Source of the DNA: Xanthostigma xanthostigma
Taxonomy: Eukaryota; Arthropoda; Insecta; Raphidioptera; Raphidiidae
Assembly: GCA_963575645.1 (NCBI GenBank)
Contig: OY754475.1
Coordinates: 1,736,001 to 1,800,000, forward strand
Direction: 5' to 3'
Length of the DNA: 64,000 nucleotides
Positions 49,201 through 60,786 of this stretch are shown piece by piece; within the stretch, counting starts at the first letter, position 1; each line of letters opens with the position of its first letter. Position numbers and translations under genes: made by a program. Below the pieces are notes generated by a model that was given only the letters and a program-made list of their open reading frames with translations, had not been told where the DNA came from and did not search any database.

Positions 49201-51045
49201 TATTCACATAGACGCTTTGACTACACCATATTTACATCGACGATATGTTCTCAGCGTCCGGAAGTATATAACGGACGGATATTTTAGGTTATGTCACAGA
49301 CATGCGCAATCCGCAATCTCAACAAGAGTCGTTGTCTTACACGATAACAGTTTTCAGACTCGTTGCTATTTGACAATCTTTCACGACTTCCAGATTGCGT
49401 AATGCGCATGTCTGAAAGTATAGAACTGTTCGTACATCGTCATAAATAACGATATAATTCTTACACGCCGTCTGAATGTTCACAGCCAGTTTTCTTGCGT
49501 CTGGATTTGATCGGCAACTCAGGTAGATTACAATGTTGTACGCATCCGTCTGACTGTAGCTTGTACCCCGTAGTCACCCCGCTGCCGCACTCTCCTTCGT
49601 GTGTTTGCTGTAATAATTACGCTGCTTCAGTAACTATTAACGTAGTAGATTTGTCTGACGATAACGATATGTACATTAACGATTGCCGACCGACCGTCGA
49701 TGCGCATTTGCTTCACGAGCCTTACGATGCGCATCGAGACGAACCTTACACGCCCGAGAGCAGTGACTCTCGTTCGCCGAGAGACGATACCGATGACGTC
49801 TACGTATTTCCAGATCGGATCGATTACGATAAACGTAGATTCATCAATCTCGATATATTATCTAGTCAGAGGGATTGCGGAAGAAGTATCGGTAGAAATA
49901 TAACGGACAGTCGAGACGTCGAAGGTTTCTCGAAATATATGGACAAAAATCTGTTGCACGAACCGATCGGAGTCACGAGAGACGATCCTTACACTCCGGA
50001 AAGCATTGAATCGCATTCTCCGTTTCCGGTCACGGAAAACGACGATAATGTACCGTCCAGCGATTCGGATTACAACAGTTTGACGCAGCAAAACACTTCT
50101 GTTTCGCCTGAAATGTTGAAATCCCGTCTAGAAATTATTTTGAGCTCTCCGAAAAACGAATGCGCTATCATCGACGATGAGTCGGCGTCATCGAAACAAT
50201 TGAATGACGATTCAATGTTTTCTGACAACCTGAATACAAGTTCGGGTATGGTCTTGCCAAATCTCAGTTTTGATAAATCGGACTCGACAAAAACGCATTT
50301 AGACACCGGTACGAACAAATTAGAACCGATTTTAAGAAAATGTCATATAATGAAACGTAGTGATTCGTTCAGTACTATTTTGAATAGTATAAAGTCAAAA
50401 ATATCTCATCGTAGGAGCAAGTCTTTAAATAAAAACAAAGTGGAAGACAATGGGAAAGGATCAAAACTACGAAATTCGTATCCTGATATAAGTACAATGC
50501 ATTCAATGTCAATTAACGATAGAACTTTAAAAATTTCTACAAAAACGGACCTTTTCAATGCTTGGTTTCATTCAAATATTAACGATATTAAGAATTTTTT
50601 GACAAGTGAAAACGAAAATAGTGAAAATTTTATTGAAAGTAATTGTTTTGAAGACAGATCTGTAAAACAAGATGTTTACAGTGCAGTAAGTAGTGACCAA
50701 AACAGTGATTCAAAAAAAGAAATTAGTTGTAGTAAAATGACGATTCCTTGTAGTAAAAAAAAACATTTGGGAAATAGTGAAAAAGTGACGTCTGAAACAC
50801 TCGAATGTGTCGAAAATAAAATTTTGGATTTTGAAATGAACATTTCAATAAAAGATAATACTAATAGACCTAACGAAGAATCGCTAAGCTTTGAAAATAA
50901 ACAGTCTTTAATGTCTCTAGTACCGGTTCAAAATTCCAACGACAAAAATAATATACAGTTAGAGAAAAGAAGTAGAAAAAAAAGAAATAGTAGTGTTAAT
51001 AATTTTAAAAGAAAACGGAAACTTTGCTTTTGCTGTCTATTATGA
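46281..51045 (+). CDS. INPP5A: Type I inositol polyphosphate 5-phosphatase (INPP5A) with long C-terminal extension
   Basis: Hydrolyses the 5-phosphate of Ins(1,4,5)P3 and Ins(1,3,4,5)P4, ending calcium signalling at membranes. Exons: 46281-46343, 46576-46806, 46877-47044, 47153-47410, 47672-47842, 47997-48239, 49486-51045. All junctions are phase 0 with GT/AG sites, giving about 897 aa. Recognisable family segments are LLVTANVGS (N-terminus), ALHCQEVGGKNYE, FPECKWSRKGF, NIHLFHDASN, catalytic FGDFNFR (226-232), CPAWCDR (340-346) and GDHKPVF (375-381). The usual protein is about 410 aa. Here exon 7 runs on for about 505 further residues: Cys-rich, then acidic/Ser-rich with a duplicated LLHEP...PYTPES motif, then Asn/Lys/Ser-rich with a basic tail. 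It still finishes in CCLL, a CaaX box (the mammalian enzyme also ends in a CaaX box). ATG context AATCACAATGG. AATAAA at 51475-51480 suggests a 3'UTR of about 430 nt. Enzyme identity is certain; the extension's role is unknown. Confidence 0.95.
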
Positions 51046-54000
51046 TTTTCAAATAATTTTGGTTTTTTTGTTGTTATATTTTTGTTAACTCGCTATTCCC
51101 GTTAGTGTTTATTAAATTAGTTGACCGTAATTTGTTGTATTTATTTTGTTTTAAGCATGATTATTGTTTTTTTTTTTATTATTATTATTGTCGACTTTCT
51201 AGCTGTGATTATCTATTTGAGAGATGCATTTGTTTTAAATTAAATTGTTTCCACCGAAACGTTGTTTCAGTTGTTTTATAAACAAAGATACCATTAAAAC
51301 AAATGAATCTCTTACAACACTGAACCTTATTATAGTATAGTTTGACTGTGATCGCTTGAAATTAGGCTCACCGATTAAACCCAACGGCTACCAACAACTT
51401 CGAACGACTGACTTGAAAACAAATGAAGGCGGAAATAGTGCTACATCCGGTGTCGCCATCACAAGGTACATACAAATAAAAAATGTTACCGAAACACCAT
51501 TTAAGATATTTAAGGAAACAACTGTTTAATTCGATGTTGTTATATTATTTATTATATATTTATTGAGTGTTTATAATATTGTAATGTACAGGGGCCACTT
51601 TGATTTTTATATCGATGTACGCTATTTAAAACTAGGTTTTTGTATTAAGATTTATAAAAAGAACCAATAATATCACAGTTTCCTGCTTGAAGAATTGTGT
51701 GAACAATCAATAGGGAACTTTTATGCTTTAATCGATTGCTCCCCGAGAAATGGAAAAATTATGAATTGTTTTTTTCAACTTAGTGAATACCTGGCAGTAA
51801 GATGGCCTTTTTTTTAAAAAAAGCATGCAAGTTGTCTATTATATTTTTAATATGTCGTGTTCGATTAAAAATAAGATTTTTGTAGTTCTAGACATACTTA
51901 AGAACAATCCAGAAATATCCGACAACTAGAGATTAAGATAGGTATGATAAAGACCAATTTTTTTAATTTAGATATTTTTAAATTGAAGGATTGAAGGACT
52001 TACTGTTTTATGGATCTTTATTTACAGTATTAAATTGATATTAAATACAATAAAATTAGTAGCTCAGATTTGTTGGCGCTAAATGTCATATATGGCTAAG
52101 GTATACAGTTTATCTATTATTATTATAATATAATAATGATGGTAGGATGTAGGCTTGCCTGTAGAAATTCAAGTGTTTATTGACAATAATTTTTTCTTAA
52201 AATGGTTCCCCTGTACATCTGTAGTGCATATCATATTCCATGTAAACAAAAAAGAAAAATTACGAGGTTCAGACTAATTTTGTGTGCCTACTGCCATTCA
52301 GGATCGTGAATATATTTTTTATTGGGAAACACAATTTTTTTTGCATTCTCCCATTCCCCAATTTAGAGACATAATTCCAAATTCGTCTTTGAGACCTCTT
52401 GTAATGAAGAAATAAAAAAATTGAACTATTTTCATAAACATGTGAGTCCGTTTTTTATAAAATTTACGATTAACAAATCAAGCCGAGGGAAACAAACTAA
52501 AAATATTATCTTTCGTCACAACTTAGTCTGAATGTAACTTTATTCTTAAATAAAAAGGCATAGGTACGCGGTTTTTATCGGTCAAGTACAAATGATCAGG
52601 GCTGTCCTTTAAAGGCCCCGAGAACTTTAAAAATCGCTCCATTCGTAACACCACATTAATCGTGTGCTGCTAAACAATTGTGAATCGCTACAAGAAAAAT
52701 TGTTGCTTTATGAAATGCGACAGTCGTTTGCTCACAAAGATACAAAATCCATAGCTGTTAAATGTTTATTCTACAAATAACTGTCTTAATTGTTAATCTA
52801 TAAATGTACTCCGCTACCAATTCCCAATTCTGCTCACAAATCAATTTTTGACTTGCCGTTAGTTCCGCGGGGAAATTGGAAATACGGCAAAAAAATTATT
52901 TGTGAACATCGCTTCCGTCCATTTTCATTACAAATTAAAATTTGAAATTTCGAGCCTGCATTCGGAATTGATTTTTGGGGAAAATAAACACATTTTTTAA
53001 TGGATCGGTTAGAACAGGGTATTTTTATAAAAAGTTTTCATTTTTATAATCGGTTCTGAGGCTGGAATGGAATTAAATTTTTAGATAAAAATCAGCGCTA
53101 CACAGATCAGTGTATATAAATATTATAGACGCTGGATAACAAAAGTCAGAACAGTACATAACGTGGTCATCCCGCACAACGTGATTTTGTTCTGACGTAA
53201 AATAAATAAAATATGTATTCGTTATAAGTTGAGAGTATCGAAACAAAATCGAAGTCAGATTTTCAAAAGAGTAGCTGGTGATCGTTTTTTACATTCCCGT
53301 TTACCTGAAGTCAGTTCCGGGTGCATACTTGATTTTCATTGCAGGGTACAAAAAAACAAATGCATTAAATTAGTAAGCTATTCTTGCCGTATCGTTAAAG
53401 GCAATTTAATTACTGCTTTCTCATTGGCTTGTATTGAAAATGGTCTATCAAGTATACAGACTTGAATTTATGCAAAAATACTTTACTCGAATTATTTAGT
53501 AGTCGTCGATGTTTAATTGATATTTTGTAAATGTAATAAGAATTAATATGTGGAAATTGAATGTTCCATTGTTCGTAATAATTATCCAAATATTTATGTG
53601 TCATTTATTGCTATCGGAACCTTTGTTAATCATCTAAAATTATCTTGTTATAATTTTTGTAATGAAAAAAGTCGTTTACTGTAAATTTCAATCTAGTTTT
53701 TTATATTTTAGAATTTTATATATTGTAATATTTTTTTATCGGAGTTAATTATTTATATTAGCTATAATTGTACGTATTTTTACTTAAAAAAAAATTATAT
53801 ATCTATTTCTCAGTTCCGTTCATACGTTCTATATTTTTTTATCAGTTCGAGGTTAGAACTTAGAACTCAGAAGTTGCTATGGTAACAATGTAAGCAGCAA
53901 CGTTGCTATGAACTCTTTCTTTATTTAGAGTGTTTCAATAATTGAAAACTATACTATTTGAACTATACAGGGTGTTTTTTCAAACGTGGGTTGTCGCGTA

Positions 54001-56789
54001 AATGTGGAAAAGATGAAAAACGAAAAGAATTATATTAATTTACTTGCCAGTTCTAATTCTGTAAAATTAATAATCGACAGAATCGGATATTCAAATACCA
54101 AAGTACCCATTACTAATAGTAATCTATTTAAATTATTAAATAGACATTTTTTGAATTGTTTCGTGTGGTAATTTATCATTTCAAAATATGAAATTCAAAT
54201 ATTATAAATGTTAGATATAGAATGTTATATATTATTGACTAATTAGAATATTTTGTGTAATAATAGCATAATATTTAATCATTACATTCAATGAACCAAC
54301 TGATTTTCATAGCGATTGTCATAAAAATAAAATGGGAAAAGTACAGTGTTGGAAAGTTGTCACTGTTTCTTCGCTTCGTAATTTATTTAACAAACGAAGC
54401 GAGCCAATCAGTCGGTTGTCTTTTTGGAAACGTTAGTAAAATAAGAAAATCAGATGGTCAGTTCAGATGTTTTTTTATATGATACTCATTTCAATTCAGG
54501 GCTGATTCTGTGCAAACCCTTTTTTGTTTGTTAACCTAAAATTATCTGGTGCCGGAATTGAAAACCAGATAGCGTTTCAGTTTTTGTCAATTGCAAAAAC
54601 TAATTACTGTTAAGTATGATGGTAATTAATGATATTTATTGAATATTAACAATCAAAACGCTTATTATGAAACACAGGTCCCTTTAATACACCAAAAGAA
54701 ATATACATTCATCATATCAATATTGTTGTTATTTATTTATATGTAATATACATAATTATACTAGTAAGATTATGGAATCATTCGTGTGATTTCGTGCGTT
54801 CTTCTTAAAGAAAATATATTTAGAAAAGTGTACACATTTTTCTTAGAATTTGTCTGATTTTCTATTTGTTTTTTATACCCCTTACTCCCACTTTAAGCAC
54901 TTCACCCACATCTCAAACAATACCTCCGAGTTGCGTGAGTTCGATTTGTGCTATCCCCTTCGATTTCCACTCGTAATCCTGTCATAGCTTCTTAACGAAG
55001 TTGTCCTCATCCTTCAAACCATTTCAAACGCCGTGTAACTCATTAATTATTATTTGAACGCTGGAAAGATTATAAATATGCTCGATAGTTAATGTTGTTA
55101 GCGTTCATTATTTATGCAACCGTTTAAAAAAAATGTATATTGTATAATATAATCTTTATTAATTATTTTTACATCTTGACAATCGCTCACACATAACCTA
55201 GTTATTAAAAAAATACGTAACTACTTATATCTATTAAAAAAAAAAACATTATTGAAATAATCAGTCAAAATATAGTAATATTTACCTGAATAGCTTCTTT
55301 GATTTTAACATTAATTAATAACAATAGTCGTATCTTTGCATTAGTTGATATTTTCGCCGCCAGAGGCATGTTGGATATTCAAGAGCTATGGTATTACGCC
55401 TCAATTCAACAGTTTTGTACAAATAAAATACCATAATAAGAGTGTTTTAATTAATCATTTGATTCAACTGACCCCTCGATTGGTGTTCTTTCGAAAAGGC
55501 TTTCATTACGTTTGTGAAATATGAATGATTATTTCAACTATACAAATCATAATTTACATATTTTTATAAATATATACAGTCGAAAAAATGTACTTTATTC
55601 GGTCATATTAGGTTTAAAAAATGGCGTCTTAAATAATTTGATAATAAAGAAAACAACAAAAACACTATAAGACAGTCTCATATACCTAACTTTTTCTTGC
55701 GTTGAAAACTGATTTAAATGTAATTTATACATAAAATATTTAAAACTATTTGATATAAGAAAACAATCTTTGCGCACAGGTTAATTAAACAGAGCTTAGA
55801 CGTCTTTTGTTTCTAACGATAATCTTTTGTTTACATTCACTGAATATACTATTGGTCCTCGAATCAATGCTCGCGTTTCATTGCCCGTCTCCAATGACAA
55901 TCGATGAACGCAAGTGTTGAGAAACAAGTGAGTCACAGGAAAATTTCAATAAAAAAGTATTTTTATTTATAATGGACCAAGTCTTTTAGCTAATTTTTAT
56001 TTTTAAATATAATTTACTATCTGATTAAACTATCGTTATAAAAAGTTGTTAATCAATATCAATTCTACATTAATTTTTTAATGAATAGATCTACGCAAAT
56101 AACAAAAGACTATACAAATATAGCAGCATACCGAAATAACGATTTACTAAATTTGATATCCTAAAAACGCTTTGCTAAATCTCGATATTTTAATAAAGAT
56201 AAATTTTGTTTGGACTCTTGAAGCGCTTAAAATTAGAAAAATAGATAATTGTCAAGATACTTGCATCTTTACGCATACTAAAACACAGACATGGGCCTGG
56301 TCAAAATAGACACTGCATCGGATGATATTTCGAACTGAACCATGACTGGCAACACGACAAATTATATTTAACAAACTCATATATTACACACTAAATCGAG
56401 AATTTGGCATAAAATTTATATAAATAGAAGACAGACCAGCCTGGAATAATCACTTTTTGTTTAAACAAGTGAAAGTTGCAATTTTTGAACAAAACACGGC
56501 GTGTTTATTCAATTGTTTTTTAGCATGTAGTTCGTGGCCGAAAAATATCACAAGTATTAATGAAAAACATACGGAAAAAGATTTTTGCAATTCACTAGAG
56601 AAAGTCAAATCACTTCTGCGATTATGTTCGTATCACGATGGTATTTTTAAGTGTCTGTACGCAAAATAATCTGTCAAAATCATTTATACTTAGTAAATTT
56701 ACAGTAATATACAATATTTTATAAATCGCGTGTATAAAGATTCCGGTTATCGTGTACAACCCGGAACTCGGAATCCCGATTCAAACAAA
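51046..56789. other. 3' flank between the convergent INPP5A and VIP36 genes
   Basis: Holds the INPP5A 3'UTR (AATAAA at 51475) and, at the far end, the VIP36 3'UTR. The remainder is AT-rich. Frames at 53229-53465, 53986-54171, 54291-54482 and 56457-56669 have no conserved motifs. Hairpin-motif variants occur at 53120 and 55066. Confidence 0.5.
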
Positions 56790-59700
56790 CTAATAGAATC
56801 TTTTCCTGCTCTGTTCCTGATGTTTCTGATAAAATGCAATTCCCATCACAACGCAAGCGATGACTGCTAGCGTGCCTAACAACAATAATAAAAATATTTT
56901 TATTCCCGATAAAGACGAAGGTTTAGGATCTTCGACATGATCTCTTGGCGGATCAAAGAAACTAGCCGACGGTGAAATGTTTGATCTGTCCTCATCCAAA
57001 GTCGGCTGCAATATGAAAGAAATTACTGTAACTACATTTTAACAGAAAATTGCGTTTTTTTCACAAATAAATCTTAAGCTTAACGATGGGTTACGTAACC
57101 ATTACTTACATCGTCTGGTAGATCGAGTTCGTACAGTTTTATCGACATGATGTCATGGTTATCGGACAAATCCCCCGTTGTTGCAGACGCGCCAAAATGA
57201 TATCCGGTCGGTAATTTGACGCCTCGAACTGAGAAACATTCCTTCCAGGCAGCCTTATTCTCTATATCGGTCGATACTGTTGCAAATAAAAGATTATTAT
57301 CGATGTTATTCGTCTCGTTTTACGAAATTTAAATAACAAACAAATCTATATTATTAAACAGACATCCAAATTTTACAATGTGTAAAAAATGCGCATTACC
57401 CGTTAATACATCTTTTTCGTATCGGATAGCAAGATGTGAATCGTGCTCCAAGTTTCTAAATTTTGCTTCGCATCCGGCCAACTGCGTGTGAGTGCCATCG
57501 CGATCGTGATCATAACTCAACGATCCGTTGTTCACCATCGCTGATATGTAGGGATGTTGGTGCTAACACAAAATAGAAACGCAAATTATGCTATCTAGCG
57601 ACTCAAAACTGAATTAGTCGACTTAATGCCATTAAATAAATACATACAGTATGTAAACACGTAAGGTGCACATAGGGAAATTAACATTGGGAAAAATGAC
57701 TGGATCAGAGAGCCTTGAAATCTTGTTTTTCAATTTGACAGATAATATTCTTTTGCAAAATGAATGTGTATACTACCGAAGAAAATATTCAAATGATTAC
57801 AACATAGTCGGACTTTTTTTATTAATGGGACATTAAATTCTCAAAAATACTTAAATATGGTGCGAGATCAAATATCTTCGCCTATTCGTGTTGAAGCTAA
57901 AGACATTGGGTCACTAATTTACCAACGCGCATACGTCATACAGTCAGACAATTTTTGAATGAAATGTTTCCAAACAGATGGAGTTGTTGTGTACAAAAAA
58001 AATAAAATAATGATTTATAAGAGCTTTTTATTATTAAAAAAGCCAAGTAAAATAAAAATAAATCAAAATAAAATATAAATCCTCAAGATTACTACGATAA
58101 TTCAATAGAAATAACAATTAATGCAGTCATGGCTAACTCTGATACAAGTATTTTTTCCCAATGCTAATTTCCCTATGTGCATCTTACGCATTTACATACT
58201 GATATGACCTAACAGACAATTTTTTCAAAAAATGTGCTACCAGCAATCACTCAGTGATAAGCGAAATCGGAAATTATAACGTCCTTCGTTATAACGAAAA
58301 ACTCCCTATAACGTAGAAAATTTTACAGTTTGGTTGGTTTACCTTAAAACCCATACATTAATACCCTCTTTATAGCGTAACAACCATTCTCTATAACGAT
58401 GAAATATGTTCATATTTAGGCGTATTTAACAGTGTAATTGTTTTTATACAACAAAATGAAGATGAAGACGATGATAAAGAGGATGATTTTTAACCATCAT
58501 CAACTATTCAACAAGCACTTGATGCCGCTAAACTTATCGAAACATTCCTATTGTTTAATGAAGGTGATTCCACCACATCCCAAGAGTCAAGACATGCATA
58601 ATACTTAATAAAATACAAAACAAATATTGGCATAGCAAAAACGCCAAGCAAAGTTAACAGACTACATGCAATAAATTAATTAGGTGAAATTTGGTTATTT
58701 TTCTTTCTTCCCTCCATATAACGAAAACTCTTTATAACGAATAAAAATGCTCGGTCCCTTGAGATTCGTTATAAAGAGGTTACACTGTAATTGTATTTTT
58801 AGTAAAAAATATATCTCATCTTATCAAAACTAAATTAATCACAGATCAACTGTCAGAAGATATCCATTTGTATTTTCATTAACGAGTTTTAATGACCCCA
58901 GTTAGTTTAATGACTGATTAAATAACGCATTTTCATTGATGATTTTTAACGACCAATACGGTAAATTATCTCAAGTTAAAAGCATTTCGTATGCATTCTA
59001 ACTACAGTGACACACTCGATTCGTTAATATACTCACATTATGTGGTCCGTTGTGATTACTGTAAGTGTCAAGTATAATAGCGAGGCCATGAAAGTAATCG
59101 TTGTTACCGAACACAGCTCCGGACACCATTCTGTCCTTGGCATACCAAATCGCAAACCCGTCTCCGTACAGGTCGCGTCCTTTGCCATGCACTTTGAAAT
59201 GAACTTGCATTTCCCAGTTGCGAATGTTACAAGGCTACACAAATAATACGCAAATTAGAGCCGTTTCTGTATTCATACGCTGCCGGTAGTGGTTTTTTTT
59301 AACTTACAATCGTGTTCCATAAAGCTCCGCTCTTCGACTGTTGGTCAGGTGTCAGTCTTACGTAGTTATTCGTTACTATCGTACTTCCTAAGAAGTCCCA
59401 AAACGGTATTGACATACCAGATCCTACAACACAGATCGAATAATGAAAACGAAATAATACTTCGATGTACAGACGAGTCATAAACACGCTATATTGATAG
59501 TTATATTTATTTTTGAACCAAAGTCGTTATTATAGTTTATTTACTACAATAAATTCGAGAATAAAATCTGACCGTTGTTATTTCTCAGACAGAATTTGTA
59601 CAGTACTTTTGAAAAACAAAGCGCTCCTCTTCCAAAACTTCGAGCAGGTTACTGAAAGTGTTTTAATTAAATATTGAGGTGCAGAGTATATTAATTAAAG

Positions 59701-60272
59701 TTAATTTGTAACCAATCGTTATGCGATCTCGTGTTGGAAGCTACAAATGTTTGTATCGGTTAAAAAAATATAACTTTCGTGTACCTATAAATATGATATT
59801 GATAATGTAGTGCTAAATGTAATAGGTACTTATTTACTTTTTATAAAAACAAGTCCAATCTATTGACTCTACCTATGTATATACCGGTTTAAAGGTCAAA
59901 ATAAAGGATAATGCATATTAATGCTGAATCTATTAATGGCAGTTATGCAAACATATGAAACGTATAACTGGACATTGTTTTTAAAGCATCGAGGAGTTAA
60001 AAAATAATAAAGAATAATATTAAAAATAAAGAAGAGAACGAAGTTTAAGGAAACATAACCTTACCTTGATAAGGTTTTATTAAGGAGTGCTCCCTTTTCA
60101 TGTAATCTTTTGTGTTCCATTCACAGTTACACTTTGAAAATAAACATAAAAATAAAATAATCAAATACATGTTGACAGAAATATATAAATGGCTACAGAA
60201 TGCCGGCAAATGCAATTTGAACTTCATAATTTCATAACCAACTTTCTTGCTACTTGACGTACTTGACAGCAT
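56790..60272 (-). CDS. LMAN2: VIP36/LMAN2 L-type cargo lectin of the secretory pathway, 6 exons
   Basis: Type I membrane lectin that binds high-mannose glycoproteins and cycles between ER, cis-Golgi and post-Golgi carriers. Minus-strand exons: 60065-60272, 59308-59423, 59037-59234, 57400-57562, 57110-57276, 56790-57005. They total 1068 nt (355 aa from the first ATG). Order: signal peptide, HSLIKPYQG start of the lectin fold, RLTPDQQSKSGALWN, DGFAIWYAKDRM, the calcium/mannose site DTYSN (D164, N168), VNNGSLSYDHDRDG (H193), GDLSDNHDI, one transmembrane helix and the cytoplasmic tail ending KRFY, the family's exact trafficking tail. The conserved ligand-site spacing suggests a functional lectin. 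The first ATG gives a long N-terminus; a Met at codon 35 (60170) sits directly before the hydrophobic core and is an alternative start. The 1.5-kb intron between exons 3 and 4 holds two degraded DNA transposons. A candidate polyadenylation signal is at 56504-56509. Confidence 0.95.
57647..58201 (+). mobile_element. Second copy of the Tc1/mariner-like deletion derivative, inside a VIP36 intron
   Basis: Same terminal repeats and interior as 8244-8818 but in opposite orientation. The residual transposase frame is interrupted by indels and substitutions. The right-hand TA has mutated. It lies between VIP36 exons 3 and 4. Confidence 0.85.
58240..58787 (+). mobile_element. Pogo/Tigger transposon remnant with transposase C-terminus
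   Basis: Repeated TATAACGAA motifs flank the segment, and the right end reads CGTTATAAAGAGGTTACACTG, a typical Tigger terminus. Between them the plus strand reads an acidic stretch (NEDEDDDKEDDF), a stop, then IQQALDAAKLIETFLLFNEG. This resembles the C-terminal part of jerky/CENP-B-like pogo transposases. It is 5'-truncated and inactive. Confidence 0.65.
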
Positions 60273-60786
60273 TTATTTGCGACGTCTCTGCCAACAAACT
60301 GCATCAACTAGTCCAAGGTAGCCAACTTGTTTTTATTTTTTATGTTATAAAGCCAAGATAAGAAAAATTCGTTTTTTACTGCTCCATAGCAATGTGCAAT
60401 CGATTTGTCCAAAATTTTAGCAAAAAAATGCAGATCAAAGCTTCACCCGTTGCTTTTTTAGAAACGTTACGTCATTTTTATCCATGATAATTTTTTGAGA
60501 AATCATTTTTTTTAATTTTAATGTTGGTGTAAAGTAGGCTTTCTAATCTTTGTTTTGTTTTTCATGTTCATTGGTTGCAATCTTGTGAACTGTAGTTGAC
60601 GTTAGATTTCATGTGAATTGCTGAATTAGAGTATGTATACTGATTATTTTTAAATGTATTTTTAATATTTGCACACATTTCGAAGATTTGCGCTCATAGT
60701 TTATCGAAAAAACTCAGTAGTTTTTCAAGCATTCCACTATATACAATATTTTGAAACGATTTTTGGTTTATTTTCAGAGTGAAAAA
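60273..60786. promoter_or_regulatory. Divergent intergenic region between VIP36-like and MTHFSD-like genes
   Basis: About 514 bp separate the first ATG codons of two head-to-head genes, so both promoters and 5'UTRs must lie here or in unseen upstream exons. The sequence is AT-rich. I see no clear TATA box or repeated factor site, which fits a housekeeping-type bidirectional promoter. Confidence 0.5.

Noticed and set aside
53229-54482. Small proteins at 53229-53465, 53986-54171, 54291-54482
   Set aside because: Starts are largely non-ATG, the sequence is AT-rich, and there are no motifs; they lie in the 3' flank of convergent genes.
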